DNA of 64,000 nucleotides from Bacillus sp. SORGH_AS_0510 (GTDB lineage: Bacteria > Bacillota > Bacilli > Bacillales > Cytobacillaceae), in the NCBI RefSeq assembly GCF_030818775.1, contig NZ_JAUTAU010000001.1, positions 454,001 through 518,000 on the forward strand, given 5' to 3'. Position 1 is the first letter of the stretch, and each line of letters starts with the position of its first letter. The notes beneath the pieces are model-generated. The model was given only the letters and a program-made list of their open reading frames with translations. It ran no database searches and was not told where the DNA came from. The position numbers were made by a program, and so were the translations under genes. Below, piece by piece: positions 16,767 to 25,423 of this stretch.

Positions 16767-18761
16767 TTGAGGAGAGTGGCAGGATTCTTAGTCGTGGTGT
16801 TGCTGGTTGTTGCTGCGCTTGCTGGGTGCAGTAAGGTGCCGACACCGCAGGATCGTTTTTCGGAGTACATAGCTTTATGGAATAAGCAGAAGTTTGATCA
16901 GATGTATGATTATCTATCAAACGATGCAAAGAAGAAAATTTCCAAAGATGAGTTTACAACCCGCTATCAAAAAATCTACAAAGACCTTCAGATTAAAGAC
17001 CTCAAGATAAACTTCAAAAAACCGAAAGAAGATAAGCAGGCTGATAAAGAGCAAGCCCAGTATTCTTTTACCGCAAAAATGAGCAGTATTGCAGGAACTA
17101 TTCAATTTACCCAACAAGCAACGTTACAAAAGGAAGAAAGAGACGATAAGAAAAACTGGTTTGTAGACTGGCATACAGGGTTCATTTTTCCAAAGATGAA
17201 GGAAGGCGACAAGATTAGCTTGAGCACGGTGGCACCGACCCGGGGGGAGATCCTTGATCGCAATGGGAATGGACTTGCTGTGAATGGGCAGGTGTATGAG
17301 GTCGGCGTGGTCGCTGGGAAGGCGGATGAGGCCACTCTCGCGCAGATAGCGCCGCTGTTGAAGATACAGCCGGAACAGATTCAGAAGGTGCTTAGCGCTA
17401 GCTGGGTGAAGCCGGGGCTGTTTGTTCCGCTGAAGAAGGTGTCGATGGACGACCAGGAACGGATTGCGCAGTTGGTTGCGCTAGAGCCCGTTCAGACGCG
17501 TAAGGTGGGGGCGAGGATTTATCCGTATAAGGAAGCGGCGGCGCAGCTAATTGGCTATGTGGGGCCGATTACGGCGGATGAGCTGGAGAAGCGTAAGGAC
17601 AAGGGATATACGAGTGGAGATGTGATTGGGAAGCGCGGCCTTGAGCAGGTGCTGGATGAGAAGTTGAAGGGCACGAGCGGCGTGAAGATTCTTATTAAGA
17701 AGAAGGCTGGCGGAGAGGAAGTGCTCGCGGAAAAGCCGGTGATGAATGGGCAGAGTGTGAAATTGACGATTGATGCGGAGTTGCAGCTGTCGGCCTTCAA
17801 TGAGCTGAATGGGGAAGCGGGGACTGCTGCGGCAATGAATCCGATGACGGGCGAGACGTTGGCACTTGTGAGCAGCCCGTCGTTTGATCCGAACCAGGCG
17901 GCGCTTGGGTTCTCGGCTGATGAGTGGAAGGCGTTGCAGGAGGATGCCCGAAAGCCTTTGACGACGCGGTTTAAGCAACTATATGCACCGGGGTCGGTGA
18001 TGAAGGCGATTACGGCGTCTGTGGGCTTAGAGAAGGGGACGATTAATCCCAATGAGCAGGTTCCTATTCTTGGTCCGAAGTGGCAAAAGGATCAGTCGTG
18101 GGGCGGCTATTTTGTGACGCGGGTCCATGTAGGCAGTCCGGTTAATTTGGAAAAGGCGCTCGTGTTCTCGGACAATATTTATTTCGCACAGGCAACGTTG
18201 AAGCTGGGGAAGGAGAGCTTTGCGGAAGGCTTGAAGAAGTTCGGGTTTGAAGAGGAGATGGGGTACGCGTATCCGCTCGAGACTTCTCAGATTGGAAAAA
18301 TGGACAGTGAGATTTCGCTGGCGGACTCTGGTTATGGGCAGGGACAGATTCAGATGAATATTGTGCATTTGCTGGCGTCCTATACTCCGTTTGTTAATGG
18401 TGGCAATATGATTAAGCCGACGCTTTTGGCGGATGAAGCGCAGGGACAGGTGTGGAAGGAAGCAGCGGTTTCTAGTGAGCATGCGGGGCTGATTGCTGCA
18501 GATTTACGGAAGATCGTGGGTGATGCGGGCGGAACGGCGCATGCAGCTGAGATGGCTGATTACCCGCTTTCTGGAAAAACGGGCACGGCTGAGATCAAGC
18601 AGAAGCAGGGGGAAAAGGGTTCGGAGAATGGCTGGTTTATCGCCTATAACGCAAATACGCCAAGCCTGATGGTCGCGATGATGGTGGAAAATGTGCAAGA
18701 TCGCGGCGGTTCTCAGGTGCCGGTGAAAAAAGTGAAAAATATTTTTGTGAATTGGAAATAG
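16767..18761 (+). CDS. pbpC: Class B penicillin-binding protein 3 (PbpC-like lipoprotein)
   Basis: 664 residues. A lipoprotein signal ends at LAGC (Cys21), followed by an NTF2-like MecA N-terminal domain (about 25-140), a dimerisation domain and a transpeptidase domain. Active-site motifs are S410-V-M-K, S468-D-N and K604-T-G. It cross-links peptidoglycan outside the membrane. The closest relative is B. subtilis PbpC (PBP3), also related to staphylococcal PBP2a in layout. I chose TTG 16767 because GGGAGGG at 16754 is spaced for it; ATG 16743 is possible. Codon use becomes strongly G-ending after about 17240 compared with the A-rich N-terminal part. Confidence 0.93.
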   Translation: MRRVAGFLVVVLLVVAALAGCSKVPTPQDRFSEYIALWNKQKFDQMYDYLSNDAKKKISKDEFTTRYQKIYKDLQIKDLKINFKKPKEDKQADKEQAQYSFTAKMSSIAGTIQFTQQATLQKEERDDKKNWFVDWHTGFIFPKMKEGDKISLSTVAPTRGEILDRNGNGLAVNGQVYEVGVVAGKADEATLAQIAPLLKIQPEQIQKVLSASWVKPGLFVPLKKVSMDDQERIAQLVALEPVQTRKVGARIYPYKEAAAQLIGYVGPITADELEKRKDKGYTSGDVIGKRGLEQVLDEKLKGTSGVKILIKKKAGGEEVLAEKPVMNGQSVKLTIDAELQLSAFNELNGEAGTAAAMNPMTGETLALVSSPSFDPNQAALGFSADEWKALQEDARKPLTTRFKQLYAPGSVMKAITASVGLEKGTINPNEQVPILGPKWQKDQSWGGYFVTRVHVGSPVNLEKALVFSDNIYFAQATLKLGKESFAEGLKKFGFEEEMGYAYPLETSQIGKMDSEISLADSGYGQGQIQMNIVHLLASYTPFVNGGNMIKPTLLADEAQGQVWKEAAVSSEHAGLIAADLRKIVGDAGGTAHAAEMADYPLSGKTGTAEIKQKQGEKGSENGWFIAYNANTPSLMVAMMVENVQDRGGSQVPVKKVKNIFVNWK

Positions 18762-18770
18762 TGTTTTTTA

Positions 18771-18796
18771 GGCGCCTGGGGGACTGGGCGTTTTTT
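18771..18796 (+). terminator. pbpC terminator
   Basis: CGCC tgggggact GGGCG followed by TTTTTT. Confidence 0.65.
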
Positions 18797-18870
18797 GTTG
18801 TTTTGGTTATTGAGTTTTTTTGGGAAGGGGTTTATGTTCCTGAAATGGTTGTGGAGAAGAGGAGTGGGTA

Positions 18871-19150
18871 AGGTAGAAGGGTTCTACGTGACCGAGGAGG
18901 GAAGAAAAAAGAGCGACGGGTAAGGTAGAAGGGTTCTACGTGACCGAGGAGGGTAGAAAGAGGAGCGACGGGTAACGTAGAGGGGTTCTACGTGACCGAA
19001 AAGGGAAGAAAAAGGAGCGACGGGTAAGGTAGAAGGGTTCTACGTGACCGAAGAGGGTAGAAAGAGGAGGGACGGGTAACGTAGAGGGATTCTACGTGAC
19101 TGAGGAGGGAAGAAAAAGGAGCGGTGGGTAAGGTAGAAGTGGTCTAAATA
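18871..19150 (+). repeat. 52-bp-period array with internal hairpin, copy 2
   Basis: GTAGA starts at 18873, 18925, 18977, 19029, 19081 and 19133, exactly 52 bases apart. Each unit has the palindrome GTAGAAGGGTTCTAC followed by GTGACCGA and a purine-rich segment. It is the same family as the array at 6990. It fills the convergent gap between pbpC and atl. Confidence 0.9.
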
Positions 19151-19154
19151 CAAA

Positions 19155-19460
19155 TTAAGCCATCCACTGAAACTTCTCCAAATCAATCACACCACCTAAA
19201 CCAATCTCCACTCCTTCCGCTTCCAACGATAGTACCTGCTCGTTGTATGCTTCGTCTTCTTGGAGGGCAATCTGGCCTTTCGCATTAATGACACGGTGCC
19301 AGGGGAGGCGGTGTTTCTTGCTCATGGAGTGGAGAATTCTCACGACTTGGCGGGCCGCCCTAGGGCTTCCAGCGAGGCGGGCGATCTGGCCATAGGTCAT
19401 AACCTTTCCTGCAGGGATGCCTCGGATAATTTCGATTACATTTTCGGTAAATGGAGTCAT
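19155..19460 (-). CDS. atl: Alkyltransferase-like protein (Atl, non-catalytic MGMT homologue)
   Basis: 101 residues forming only the DNA-binding domain of O6-alkylguanine transferases. The PCHR active site of the enzymes is replaced by PWHRV, so no methyl transfer is possible. Atl proteins bind O6-alkylguanine, flip the base and recruit nucleotide excision repair. GAAAGGAACC precedes the start. A true methyltransferase (PCHR) is encoded separately at 60245, so the cell has both routes for alkylation damage. Confidence 0.9.
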   Translation of the reverse strand: MTPFTENVIEIIRGIPAGKVMTYGQIARLAGSPRAARQVVRILHSMSKKHRLPWHRVINAKGQIALQEDEAYNEQVLSLEAEGVEIGLGGVIDLEKFQWMA

Positions 19461-19592
19461 GGGTTTTGGTTCCTTTCGGTGGATGGTTCCCGGTCCGGCG
19501 CAGATATGTGCTTCAATGACAGGAAAATCCTTCTAAACAGTCTAGGACCATTATATAATATTTTGAAAAAAGACAAGAGGGGAACGCGGCAA

Positions 19593-20183
19593 ATGAAGAC
19601 ATTACTTTTAACAGGATTTGAGCCATTTTTGGAGTTTCCAATCAATCCGACTGAGAAAATTGTAAAAGAACTCGATTGCACCTGCGTTGGCAGCTACCAA
19701 ATTAAAGGGCTGCTGTTGCCGGTGGATTATCAGGAGGCGGGGAAACGAATCCTAGAAGAAATCAAAGAACAAAACCCGGATGCGGTGCTTTCCCTTGGGC
19801 TCGCAGCAGGGCGGTCAACGATTACTCCAGAGCGAATCGCTATCAATTGCCGCGATGGCGCGCCGGACAACAATGGTGTCGTGCTGAATGATGCTCCCAT
19901 TATCGAGGATGGTCCGGATGGTTATTTTTCCACACTGCCAATAAGGAAATTCGTCAATGCCCTCCATGAGAACGGCTTTCCGGCGAGAATCTCGAATTCG
20001 GCTGGGACGTATCTTTGTAATAATGTGATGTATGTGCTGCATGAATGCCAGGACAGGCCGGTTGGATTTGTTCATATCCCTGCCTCGCATGAATTGGTGC
20101 TGGATGGAAAAAAAGAGCTGCCTTCATGGTCACATCGGGATTTATTGGAGGCTATAAAGGTCATGATTCGCACTATAGAATAA
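19593..20183 (+). CDS. pcp: Pyrrolidone-carboxylate peptidase
   Basis: 196 residues, a cysteine peptidase (family C15) that removes N-terminal pyroglutamate. Catalytic residues fit the Glu in TPERIAINC, the Cys in AGTYLCNNVMY and the His in GFVHIPASHE. The ATG at 19593 follows AAGAGGGGAACGCGG. The frame runs further upstream opposite atl, but that part is an antisense shadow. The length matches the family (about 200-215). Confidence 0.92.
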   Translation: MKTLLLTGFEPFLEFPINPTEKIVKELDCTCVGSYQIKGLLLPVDYQEAGKRILEEIKEQNPDAVLSLGLAAGRSTITPERIAINCRDGAPDNNGVVLNDAPIIEDGPDGYFSTLPIRKFVNALHENGFPARISNSAGTYLCNNVMYVLHECQDRPVGFVHIPASHELVLDGKKELPSWSHRDLLEAIKVMIRTIE

Positions 20184-20692
20184 TATTTTTTTGAAAAAAA
20201 AGCCAAATTTCTTTCGACAAATTTCTTGGGAAATAATACGCAAAGGCCGCTATTTCCATGTGAAAACCCTTTCGAAATAAGCTTTCTTCAAGTTGTCGAT
20301 TGGTGTTAAATTGTCCAATTTTCAAAAAACTTCCCGCGAAGCCTTGTCCCGTTTGAGTATTTTGTGCATAAACCCGTATCCAAGCTAATAAAATGGTTAC
20401 AAACCTTTACAAAGAGAGTGTTTGAGGTGACGAGTCGTTTGAAGTTAGCGGATATTCAGTCGGGGACATGATTATTCATTGTATTGTCAGAAAGGTAGAT
20501 TACTTTCTGCGTGTGGTACTCGGTACGTATGGAGCAGCATCTGAAAAGAAAATGTCCACTTCACACGGACAAATGTCTTTCTTTGGTGCCTGACACCGTA
20601 CTGACACCAAACCACATGGAAGCAGAATTCGTCGAAGTGATAAGCGGGTCTCATTTCACACTACTCACATCCATATTAGGGAGGGCGAGAGT
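20184..20692 (+). other. Long leader before spoIIID with possible tiny upstream ORF
   Basis: Just over 500 bases without a conventional gene. A short frame, TTG at 20439 to TGA at 20469-20471 (LKLADIQSGT), follows TGAGGTG with good spacing; an in-frame GTG lies at 20427. In B. subtilis translation of spoIIID depends on a small upstream ORF (usd), so this may be the equivalent. The stretch 20510-20610 holds a repeat fragment ending TGGTGCCTGACACC. I could not place a convincing sigma-E promoter. Confidence 0.4.
20513..20610. repeat. Fragment of the GGTGTCAGGCACC family before spoIIID
   Basis: The right end TGGTGCCTGACACC is at 20584-20597, preceded by ATGTCCACTTC and CACGGACAAATGTC as in intact copies. 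The left end is not recognisable. A second TGACACC follows within 10 bases. It sits in the spoIIID leader. Confidence 0.6.
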
Positions 20693-20965
20693 GTGCACGA
20701 TTACATCAAAGAGAGAACTATCAAGATTGGAAAGTATATCGTGGAGACGAGGAAAACGGTTCGCGTGATTGCGAAGGAGTTTGGCGTATCCAAAAGTACA
20801 GTCCATAAGGATTTGACAGAGAGACTTCCTGAAATTAATCCAGAGCTGGCAAATGAGGTAAAAGAAATCCTAGATTATCATAAATCGATCCGGCACCTTC
20901 GCGGTGGGGAAGCAACTAAGATGAAGTATCAAAAAGAAGAAAAGGAAGGCGAGGCTGTCAAATAA
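20693..20965 (+). CDS. spoIIID: Mother-cell transcription regulator SpoIIID
   Basis: 90 residues, a small HTH DNA-binding protein that activates or represses many sigma-E and sigma-K genes in the mother cell. The helix-turn-helix is in VRVIAKEFGVSKSTVHKDLTERL (about 23-45) and a basic C-terminal helix follows. The GTG start follows AGGGAGGGCGAGA. It is upstream of mbl, as in B. subtilis. The C-terminal extension is charged (KYQKEEKEGE). Confidence 0.95.
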   Translation: MHDYIKERTIKIGKYIVETRKTVRVIAKEFGVSKSTVHKDLTERLPEINPELANEVKEILDYHKSIRHLRGGEATKMKYQKEEKEGEAVK

Positions 20966-21184
20966 GCCGCAGTATCAGCATCAGCACTAGAGAGGTAGAT
21001 GGGGTTTTCCGTGGAATCTGAAAGACCTTCTCAAGGAATATTCCGTCAAGAAATCATTTCCGACATAATTCTTCAAAATTCAACGTAATTTAATTAAAAC
21101 GTTATGGAAATTTTAAGGGTTATGATACAATAGAAAATTAGGAAATGCATGTGGAATTCCGCTTTGAGGAGGAAAGAAAAGAGA

Positions 21185-22186
21185 ATGTTTGCAAGGGATA
21201 TTGGGATTGACTTAGGAACGGCTAACGTGCTGATTCACGTAAAAGGCCGTGGAATTGTATTGAATGAGCCATCTGTTGTAGCAATTGATAAAAATACAAA
21301 TAAAGTTCTTGCTGTTGGTGAAGAAGCACGCCGCATGGTGGGCCGTACACCAGGAAACATCGTTGCGATTCGTCCGTTGAAGGATGGGGTTATCGCTGAT
21401 TTTGATGTAACTGAAGCAATGTTAAAGCATTTTATTAATAAGTTAAACGTGAAGGGCTTTTTATCGAAGCCGCGCATTCTGATCTGCTGTCCAACGAACA
21501 TCACAAGTGTGGAGCAAAAGGCTATCAGGGAAGCAGCTGAAAAGAGCGGCGGGAAAAAGATTTATCTTGAAGAAGAGCCAAAGGTAGCAGCAATCGGTGC
21601 TGGGATGGATATTTTCCAACCAAGCGGTAATATGGTAGTGGACATCGGGGGAGGAACGACGGATGTTGCTGTTCTTTCTATGGGCGATATCGTGACTTCT
21701 TCCTCCATTAAAATGGCCGGCGACAAGTTTGACATGGAGATCCTCAACTACATCAAGCGCGAGTACAAGCTTTTGATTGGTGAGCGTACGGCTGAAAATA
21801 TTAAAATCAACATCGGCACAGTGTTCCAAGGTTCTCGTTCAGAGGAAATGGAAATTCGCGGCCGTGACATGGTGAGTGGTTTACCGCGCACAATTACGGT
21901 TCGTTCGGAAGAAATTGAATCTGCGCTTCGTGAATCGGTTGCTGTCATTGTTCAAGCGGCGAAGAGTGTTCTTGAACGCACTCCACCAGAATTGTCAGCG
22001 GATATCATTGACCGTGGCGTGATTTTAACCGGCGGTGGCGCATTGCTGCACGGAATCGACATGTTGCTTGCTGACGAGTTGAAGGTTCCAGTCCTTGTAG
22101 CTGAAAATCCAATGGATTGTGTAGCGATCGGAACAGGTATCATGCTTGATAACATCGACCGCATTCCTAATCGTAAGTTAGGATAA
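21185..22186 (+). CDS. mbl: Cell-shape actin homologue Mbl
   Basis: 333 residues of the MreB/Mbl family. Phosphate-binding motifs are DLGTANVL near the N-terminus and DIGGGTTDVAVLS in the middle; the adenosine motif is in LTGGGALLHGID. Mbl polymers guide elongation-complex wall synthesis along the cylinder. The ATG at 21185 gives MFARDIGIDLGT, the standard start; AGGAGGAAAG lies upstream. In B. subtilis flhO and flhP follow mbl; here they are absent and a repeat element is found instead. Confidence 0.95.
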   Translation: MFARDIGIDLGTANVLIHVKGRGIVLNEPSVVAIDKNTNKVLAVGEEARRMVGRTPGNIVAIRPLKDGVIADFDVTEAMLKHFINKLNVKGFLSKPRILICCPTNITSVEQKAIREAAEKSGGKKIYLEEEPKVAAIGAGMDIFQPSGNMVVDIGGGTTDVAVLSMGDIVTSSSIKMAGDKFDMEILNYIKREYKLLIGERTAENIKINIGTVFQGSRSEEMEIRGRDMVSGLPRTITVRSEEIESALRESVAVIVQAAKSVLERTPPELSADIIDRGVILTGGGALLHGIDMLLADELKVPVLVAENPMDCVAIGTGIMLDNIDRIPNRKLG

Positions 22187-22253
22187 GAGTTTTTATTGTT
22201 CGTGGTGGTATGACATCTAACAAATGGTGAAATAGTCCCGAACAATCGATGAA

Positions 22254-22300
22254 AAGTCTAATGAAGCAGGCTGGACAAGCCGCAGTCATTGGACTTTTTT
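22254..22300 (+). terminator. mbl terminator
   Basis: AAGTCTAATGA and TCATTGGACTT pair, with an inner GCT/AGC, followed by TTTTT. Confidence 0.8.
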
Positions 22301-22477
22301 ATTTGGGCGGAAACCGCGGAATTTCCGGTTTTTTTACATCAATTGACTTTTTTTGCAAAAAATTAATGTGCAACGCTGAATAATTTTTTATAATAGAGAA
22401 GTAGTGAAAATTTTTCAAAAGCTTGCGATAGGGTTTTTAATAGGAATTTTTTAAAGAACAGTGTGGATTTTTAAACT

Positions 22478-22609
22478 CTGTTGATTGGAGCGGAAGGCAC
22501 GAAGACTCCTGTGGGAGTATGGTTCAGGGGAGACCCCGCAAGCGCGTTCCTCCGAGGAGGCTCGCCGAAACACCCACGAACCGCTCGTGCCTGGAGCGGA
22601 AATCAACAG
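22478..22609. repeat. MITE-like element, copy B (132 bp, intact)
   Basis: Ends CTGTTGATT and AATCAACAG are inverted; GGAGCGGA occurs next to both. The interior has GAAGACTCC, CAGGGGAGACCCCGCA and GAGGAGGCTCGCCGAAAC, capable of extensive pairing. The flank TTTTTAAACT also precedes mini copy E. It lies between mbl and the epuA-like gene. Confidence 0.85.
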
Positions 22610-22724
22610 ACAATTTAAAAGGACCTTTATAAAAGAAATCAAGTTACCGATTTTAAAAAAGTTGGTTATAATATGTATAACTCACAGGGCCCATGGGGCA
22701 GTCCGGTTAAAGGGGAATTAGTGA

Positions 22725-23090
22725 ATGTCTGTAAACAATCAAGCCAAGACAAGAGAAGAATACAAACAAGCTAAATATGAAGAACAACAAAAAGTGAAAG
22801 CGGAAAAGCTCAGAGCCAAAGAAGAGAAGAAAAAGTTCAAGTTGAAAAAAGACACTGCGAGCGAGGAACGTGCTAGTGAAAAAATGGAGGCCGCACCGCA
22901 TGCCCATAAACGCATTCGCATTCGTCTGATTCCAATTTGGCTTCGTCTGCTTCTCTTAGTGGTGTTCACATTTGTCAGCTTAATGGCTGGAGCTGCGGTT
23001 GGCTACGGTATGCTTGGCGGCGGAAAAGTTGCAGATATTTTTAAAGGATCGACTTGGACACATATTCAGGATTTAGTGGATAAGAAATAG
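22725..23090 (+). CDS. EpuA-like membrane protein (annotated in Bacillus as RNA polymerase subunit beta-like)
   Basis: 121 residues: a long charged N-terminal region (Lys/Glu/Arg-rich, about 1-65), then one membrane helix (about 70-92, RLLLLVVFTFVSLMAGAAVGYGM) and a short outer tail (KGSTWTHIQDLVDKK). This layout fits the EpuA/PF11772 family, often named DNA-directed RNA polymerase subunit beta by analogy only. The start follows AAAGGGGAATTAGTG. It sits just before fabZ, the usual neighbour. Function is not established. Confidence 0.8.
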   Translation: MSVNNQAKTREEYKQAKYEEQQKVKAEKLRAKEEKKKFKLKKDTASEERASEKMEAAPHAHKRIRIRLIPIWLRLLLLVVFTFVSLMAGAAVGYGMLGGGKVADIFKGSTWTHIQDLVDKK

Positions 23091-23108
23091 GCTTTATAAA
23101 AGAACAGA

Positions 23109-23149
23109 GTTGATTTATCAACCCTGTTGATTGGAGCGGAGATCAACAG
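23109..23149. repeat. Internally deleted MITE-like element (mini copy D)
   Basis: CTGTTGATTGGAGCGGA is joined directly to GATCAACAG (23124-23149); a GTTGATttATCAAC palindrome lies just before it. Both termini of the 132-bp element are kept and the middle is lost. Confidence 0.65.
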
Positions 23150-23183
23150 ACAAGCAGCAGGGCCAAGAAATAAATAAATCGGT

Positions 23184-23213
23184 GGGGAAGGGATCGAAAT
23201 CCCTTCCCTTTTC
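23184..23213 (+). terminator. Terminator between the epuA-like gene and fabZ
   Basis: GGGAAGGGAT cgaa ATCCCTTCCC followed by TTTT. Confidence 0.8.
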
Positions 23214-23275
23214 TGTATCTTTTCTAGTAGAATAGAGAATAATAATAGTTGTTACTAGTAGGAGGTACTAATTCA

Positions 23276-23710
23276 ATGCTTGATATCGAACAAATCAAAG
23301 AAATCATCCCACACCGTTATCCATTCTTGCTTGTCGATCGCATCCTAGAAGTGGAAGAGGGCGTAAGAGCTGTTGGTATTAAAAATGTTTCAGCGAACGA
23401 AGAGTTTTTCAATGGGCATTTTCCTGATTACCCTGTAATGCCAGGCGTACTTATCGTTGAAGCATTGGCACAGGTTGGCGCAGTGGCTATGTTAAAAAAG
23501 GAAGAAAACCGCGGACGTTTAGCTTTTTTTGCAGGAATTGACGGCTGCCGCTTTAAAAAGCAAGTTAAGCCTGGCGACCAACTTCGCTTAGAGGTAGAAA
23601 TCATTCGTCTGCGCGGACCAATCGGAAAAGGAAAGGCTGTTGCAACGGTTGACGGCGAGGTTGCATGCGAAGCAGAAATTACTTTTGCTTTGGGCGAGAA
23701 AAAGGAATAG
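23276..23710 (+). CDS. fabZ: 3-hydroxyacyl-ACP dehydratase FabZ
   Basis: 144 residues, a hot-dog fold enzyme of type II fatty acid synthesis that dehydrates 3-hydroxyacyl-ACP to trans-2-enoyl-ACP. Catalytic His48 is in [12 protein letters not shown] and Glu62 in LIVEALAQ. The ATG at 23276 follows AGGAGGTACTAATTCA; the frame extends 27 bases upstream without a better site. It is monocistronic between terminators or repeats. Confidence 0.96.
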   Translation: MLDIEQIKEIIPHRYPFLLVDRILEVEEGVRAVGIKNVSANEEFFNGHFPDYPVMPGVLIVEALAQVGAVAMLKKEENRGRLAFFAGIDGCRFKKQVKPGDQLRLEVEIIRLRGPIGKGKAVATVDGEVACEAEITFALGEKKE

Positions 23711-23885
23711 GATTTGTACAGTACGACTGGGAGCCTGGGCTCTTGGTCGTTTTTAGATTGGCTCAATAGTTTGTGGGGTATTGCTGTTAAAAACTTCAAG
23801 CCATCTTTTTTTTACCAATGGGGAAGATAAAAACAGACCATTGCAAGTACAGGTCAAAACTTATTGGTGAAAGGGGCTTTTACGC

Positions 23886-24212
23886 TTGAAGAAGAAGTTA
23901 TTTATGCTGCTTACGGGTTCTGTATTATCGGCTGTGTTGTTAGCGGGTTGTAACAATGATGATCGAAATCCACCGGCGCCGACAAATAACAATATCAATA
24001 CACCGACAGATAACCGTATGAATAATGATTTAACACCTAACGATACGAACGATGTAATCGATGACAACATCATAGACCGTAACCATTATCCGGAATCTGA
24101 AGATAAGAATACACCGCACGATAAAGATCCGGGTAAAGATAACAATACCCCGCAAGAAGATATCATCGAGGATGATATTGACGTCAACGACAGAGACAAC
24201 AAAGACGAATAA
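23886..24212 (+). CDS. Small acidic lipoprotein of unknown function
   Basis: 108 residues beginning at a TTG after AAAGGGG. A clear lipoprotein signal ends LLAGC (Cys22). The mature part is low-complexity, rich in Asn, Asp, Pro and Thr and strongly acidic toward the C-terminus (EDIIEDDIDVNDRDNKDE). No enzymatic motif is visible. A strong terminator follows at once. It could be an envelope or spore-associated lipoprotein; this is inference. Confidence 0.75.
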   Translation: MKKKLFMLLTGSVLSAVLLAGCNNDDRNPPAPTNNNINTPTDNRMNNDLTPNDTNDVIDDNIIDRNHYPESEDKNTPHDKDPGKDNNTPQEDIIEDDIDVNDRDNKDE

Positions 24213-24217
24213 TGAAA

Positions 24218-24246
24218 AAAGGACAGGCAACAGCGCCTGTCCTTTC
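24218..24246 (+). terminator. Terminator after the lipoprotein gene
   Basis: AAAGGACAGGC aacagc GCCTGTCCTTT. Confidence 0.85.
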
Positions 24247-24261
24247 CTCAATATTTGAATC

Positions 24262-24332
24262 TAACCCACTTGTCCACTCTAGGTGGACAGTTGTCCACGA
24301 GTGGTGCCTGACACCACTAATGTGACACCACC
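24262..24332. repeat. Partial GGTGTCAGGCACC-family element
   Basis: ACTTGTCCACTCTAGGTGGAC, then TTGTCCACGAG and the right end TGGTGCCTGACACC at 24302-24315, followed by GTGACACC. It reaches within about 10 bases of the leftward small membrane protein gene. Confidence 0.65.
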
Positions 24333-24342
24333 AAAGTCATCA

Positions 24343-24609
24343 TCAAGGAGCAAATCCACCGTTGGCAAATAGGACTGCCATAAGAACAAATAAGACGATG
24401 AAGGCCAGGTAAAGGAGTCCGACGATGACGACGATAATCCAGCCGAGTACTTTTCGCCCAGTTTTGATAAGGTAGATCCCTAACGCAAACGGACCGAAGA
24501 AAAAGCCTAAAATAGCCCAAAGCCACCGGCTCTTATTATGTTTCGGCGCATCCACAAATAAGAAAATAGCGATAATAATTTCAACAAGAAAACTAAGTGT
24601 CGCTGACAT
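24343..24609 (-). CDS. Small membrane protein of unknown function
   Basis: 88 residues with two or three hydrophobic helices (about 5-20, 28-48 and 53-82) and a central WLWAILGFFFGPFALGIYLIK motif seen in many short uncharacterised Bacillus membrane proteins. AGAGGGGGGAAAGTT precedes the start. No catalytic residues are evident. It faces away from ywpF. Confidence 0.7.
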   Translation of the reverse strand: MSATLSFLVEIIIAIFLFVDAPKHNKSRWLWAILGFFFGPFALGIYLIKTGRKVLGWIIVVIVGLLYLAFIVLFVLMAVLFANGGFAP

Positions 24610-24747
24610 AACTTTCCCCCCTCTATAATTCTAATAAGACTTTCCCTTTAAGTATCCCTAGGCAAACGGAAAAAATCAACAAAAATGTTAATGTTAGCAT
24701 TATAGAAATATAAAAAACCAGTCCGTAGACTGGTCAAAGTTAAAGGG

Positions 24748-25179
24748 TTAAGGGTTTTTTACTTTTATCTTCGGTTTACTCTTCATTTTCTCCTTAAATT
24801 CCTTCAGAAGTTCAGGACCTTCCAGCCCCTTTTGCATCAGGCTGTCGAGCAAGAGCTCAGAGTAATCACTTTTATTACGGCGAAGATGGCCTTCAAACAA
24901 AACGCTGATATGCTTTTCGAATTTTTTCAATGAGACAATCTTTGTTTGAAAATAAGCGGGTGTGTTCTCCTTCTTGGTGATCACGGCTTCGAGAATCAAT
25001 TCACGGCTGTGATCGAAGATAGGTTGAAAATAGTCATAGAGGGATAAATCTGTGTACGCCTCAAGCAGCCAGGTGGAGCGCTCATCTTCTTTATTAAGAA
25101 TCAAGCCGTCTTCTAACGGAACTTCTACGGAAGCTTCACCATCCACAACGTCCAATGAGTATAACTTAAAAGATTTCAT
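24748..25179 (-). CDS. ywpF: YwpF-like protein
   Basis: 143 residues, soluble, matching the YwpF-like family in length and in the N-terminal MKSFKLYSLDVVDG and charged C-terminus. It is divergent from ssbB, and in B. subtilis ywpF also neighbours ssbB (ywpH). CTGGAGGTTGCG precedes the start. The biochemical role is unknown. Confidence 0.82.
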   Translation of the reverse strand: MKSFKLYSLDVVDGEASVEVPLEDGLILNKEDERSTWLLEAYTDLSLYDYFQPIFDHSRELILEAVITKKENTPAYFQTKIVSLKKFEKHISVLFEGHLRRNKSDYSELLLDSLMQKGLEGPELLKEFKEKMKSKPKIKVKNP

Positions 25180-25423
25180 CGCAACCTCCAGATATCTTTT
25201 TCTAAATTATAACATATGTAGCCCAGAAACAAATGTCGAAAAATATTGGCCACGATGGCCAAAGTCGAATGATGGAGAATCCTGACAGCTAGATTTTGAC
25301 ACAAACAGGGGGGATAGCGCCTTTTTCTAGGATAAAGGACCTAGATAAATGAATTTAGATGATTTTACAAGAGATAGCTGCCAGGTTTATGATGGAGCCA
25401 TCAAACAGGAAGGAGAGGAAAAC

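Noticed and set aside
17547..18482. Long minus-strand frames opposite pbpC
   Set aside because: They mirror the GC-rich codon pattern of pbpC and have no ribosome sites; antisense shadows.
19260..19592. N-terminal extension of pcp
   Set aside because: The extension is antisense to atl and lacks a start site; pcp orthologues begin at the ATG at 19593.
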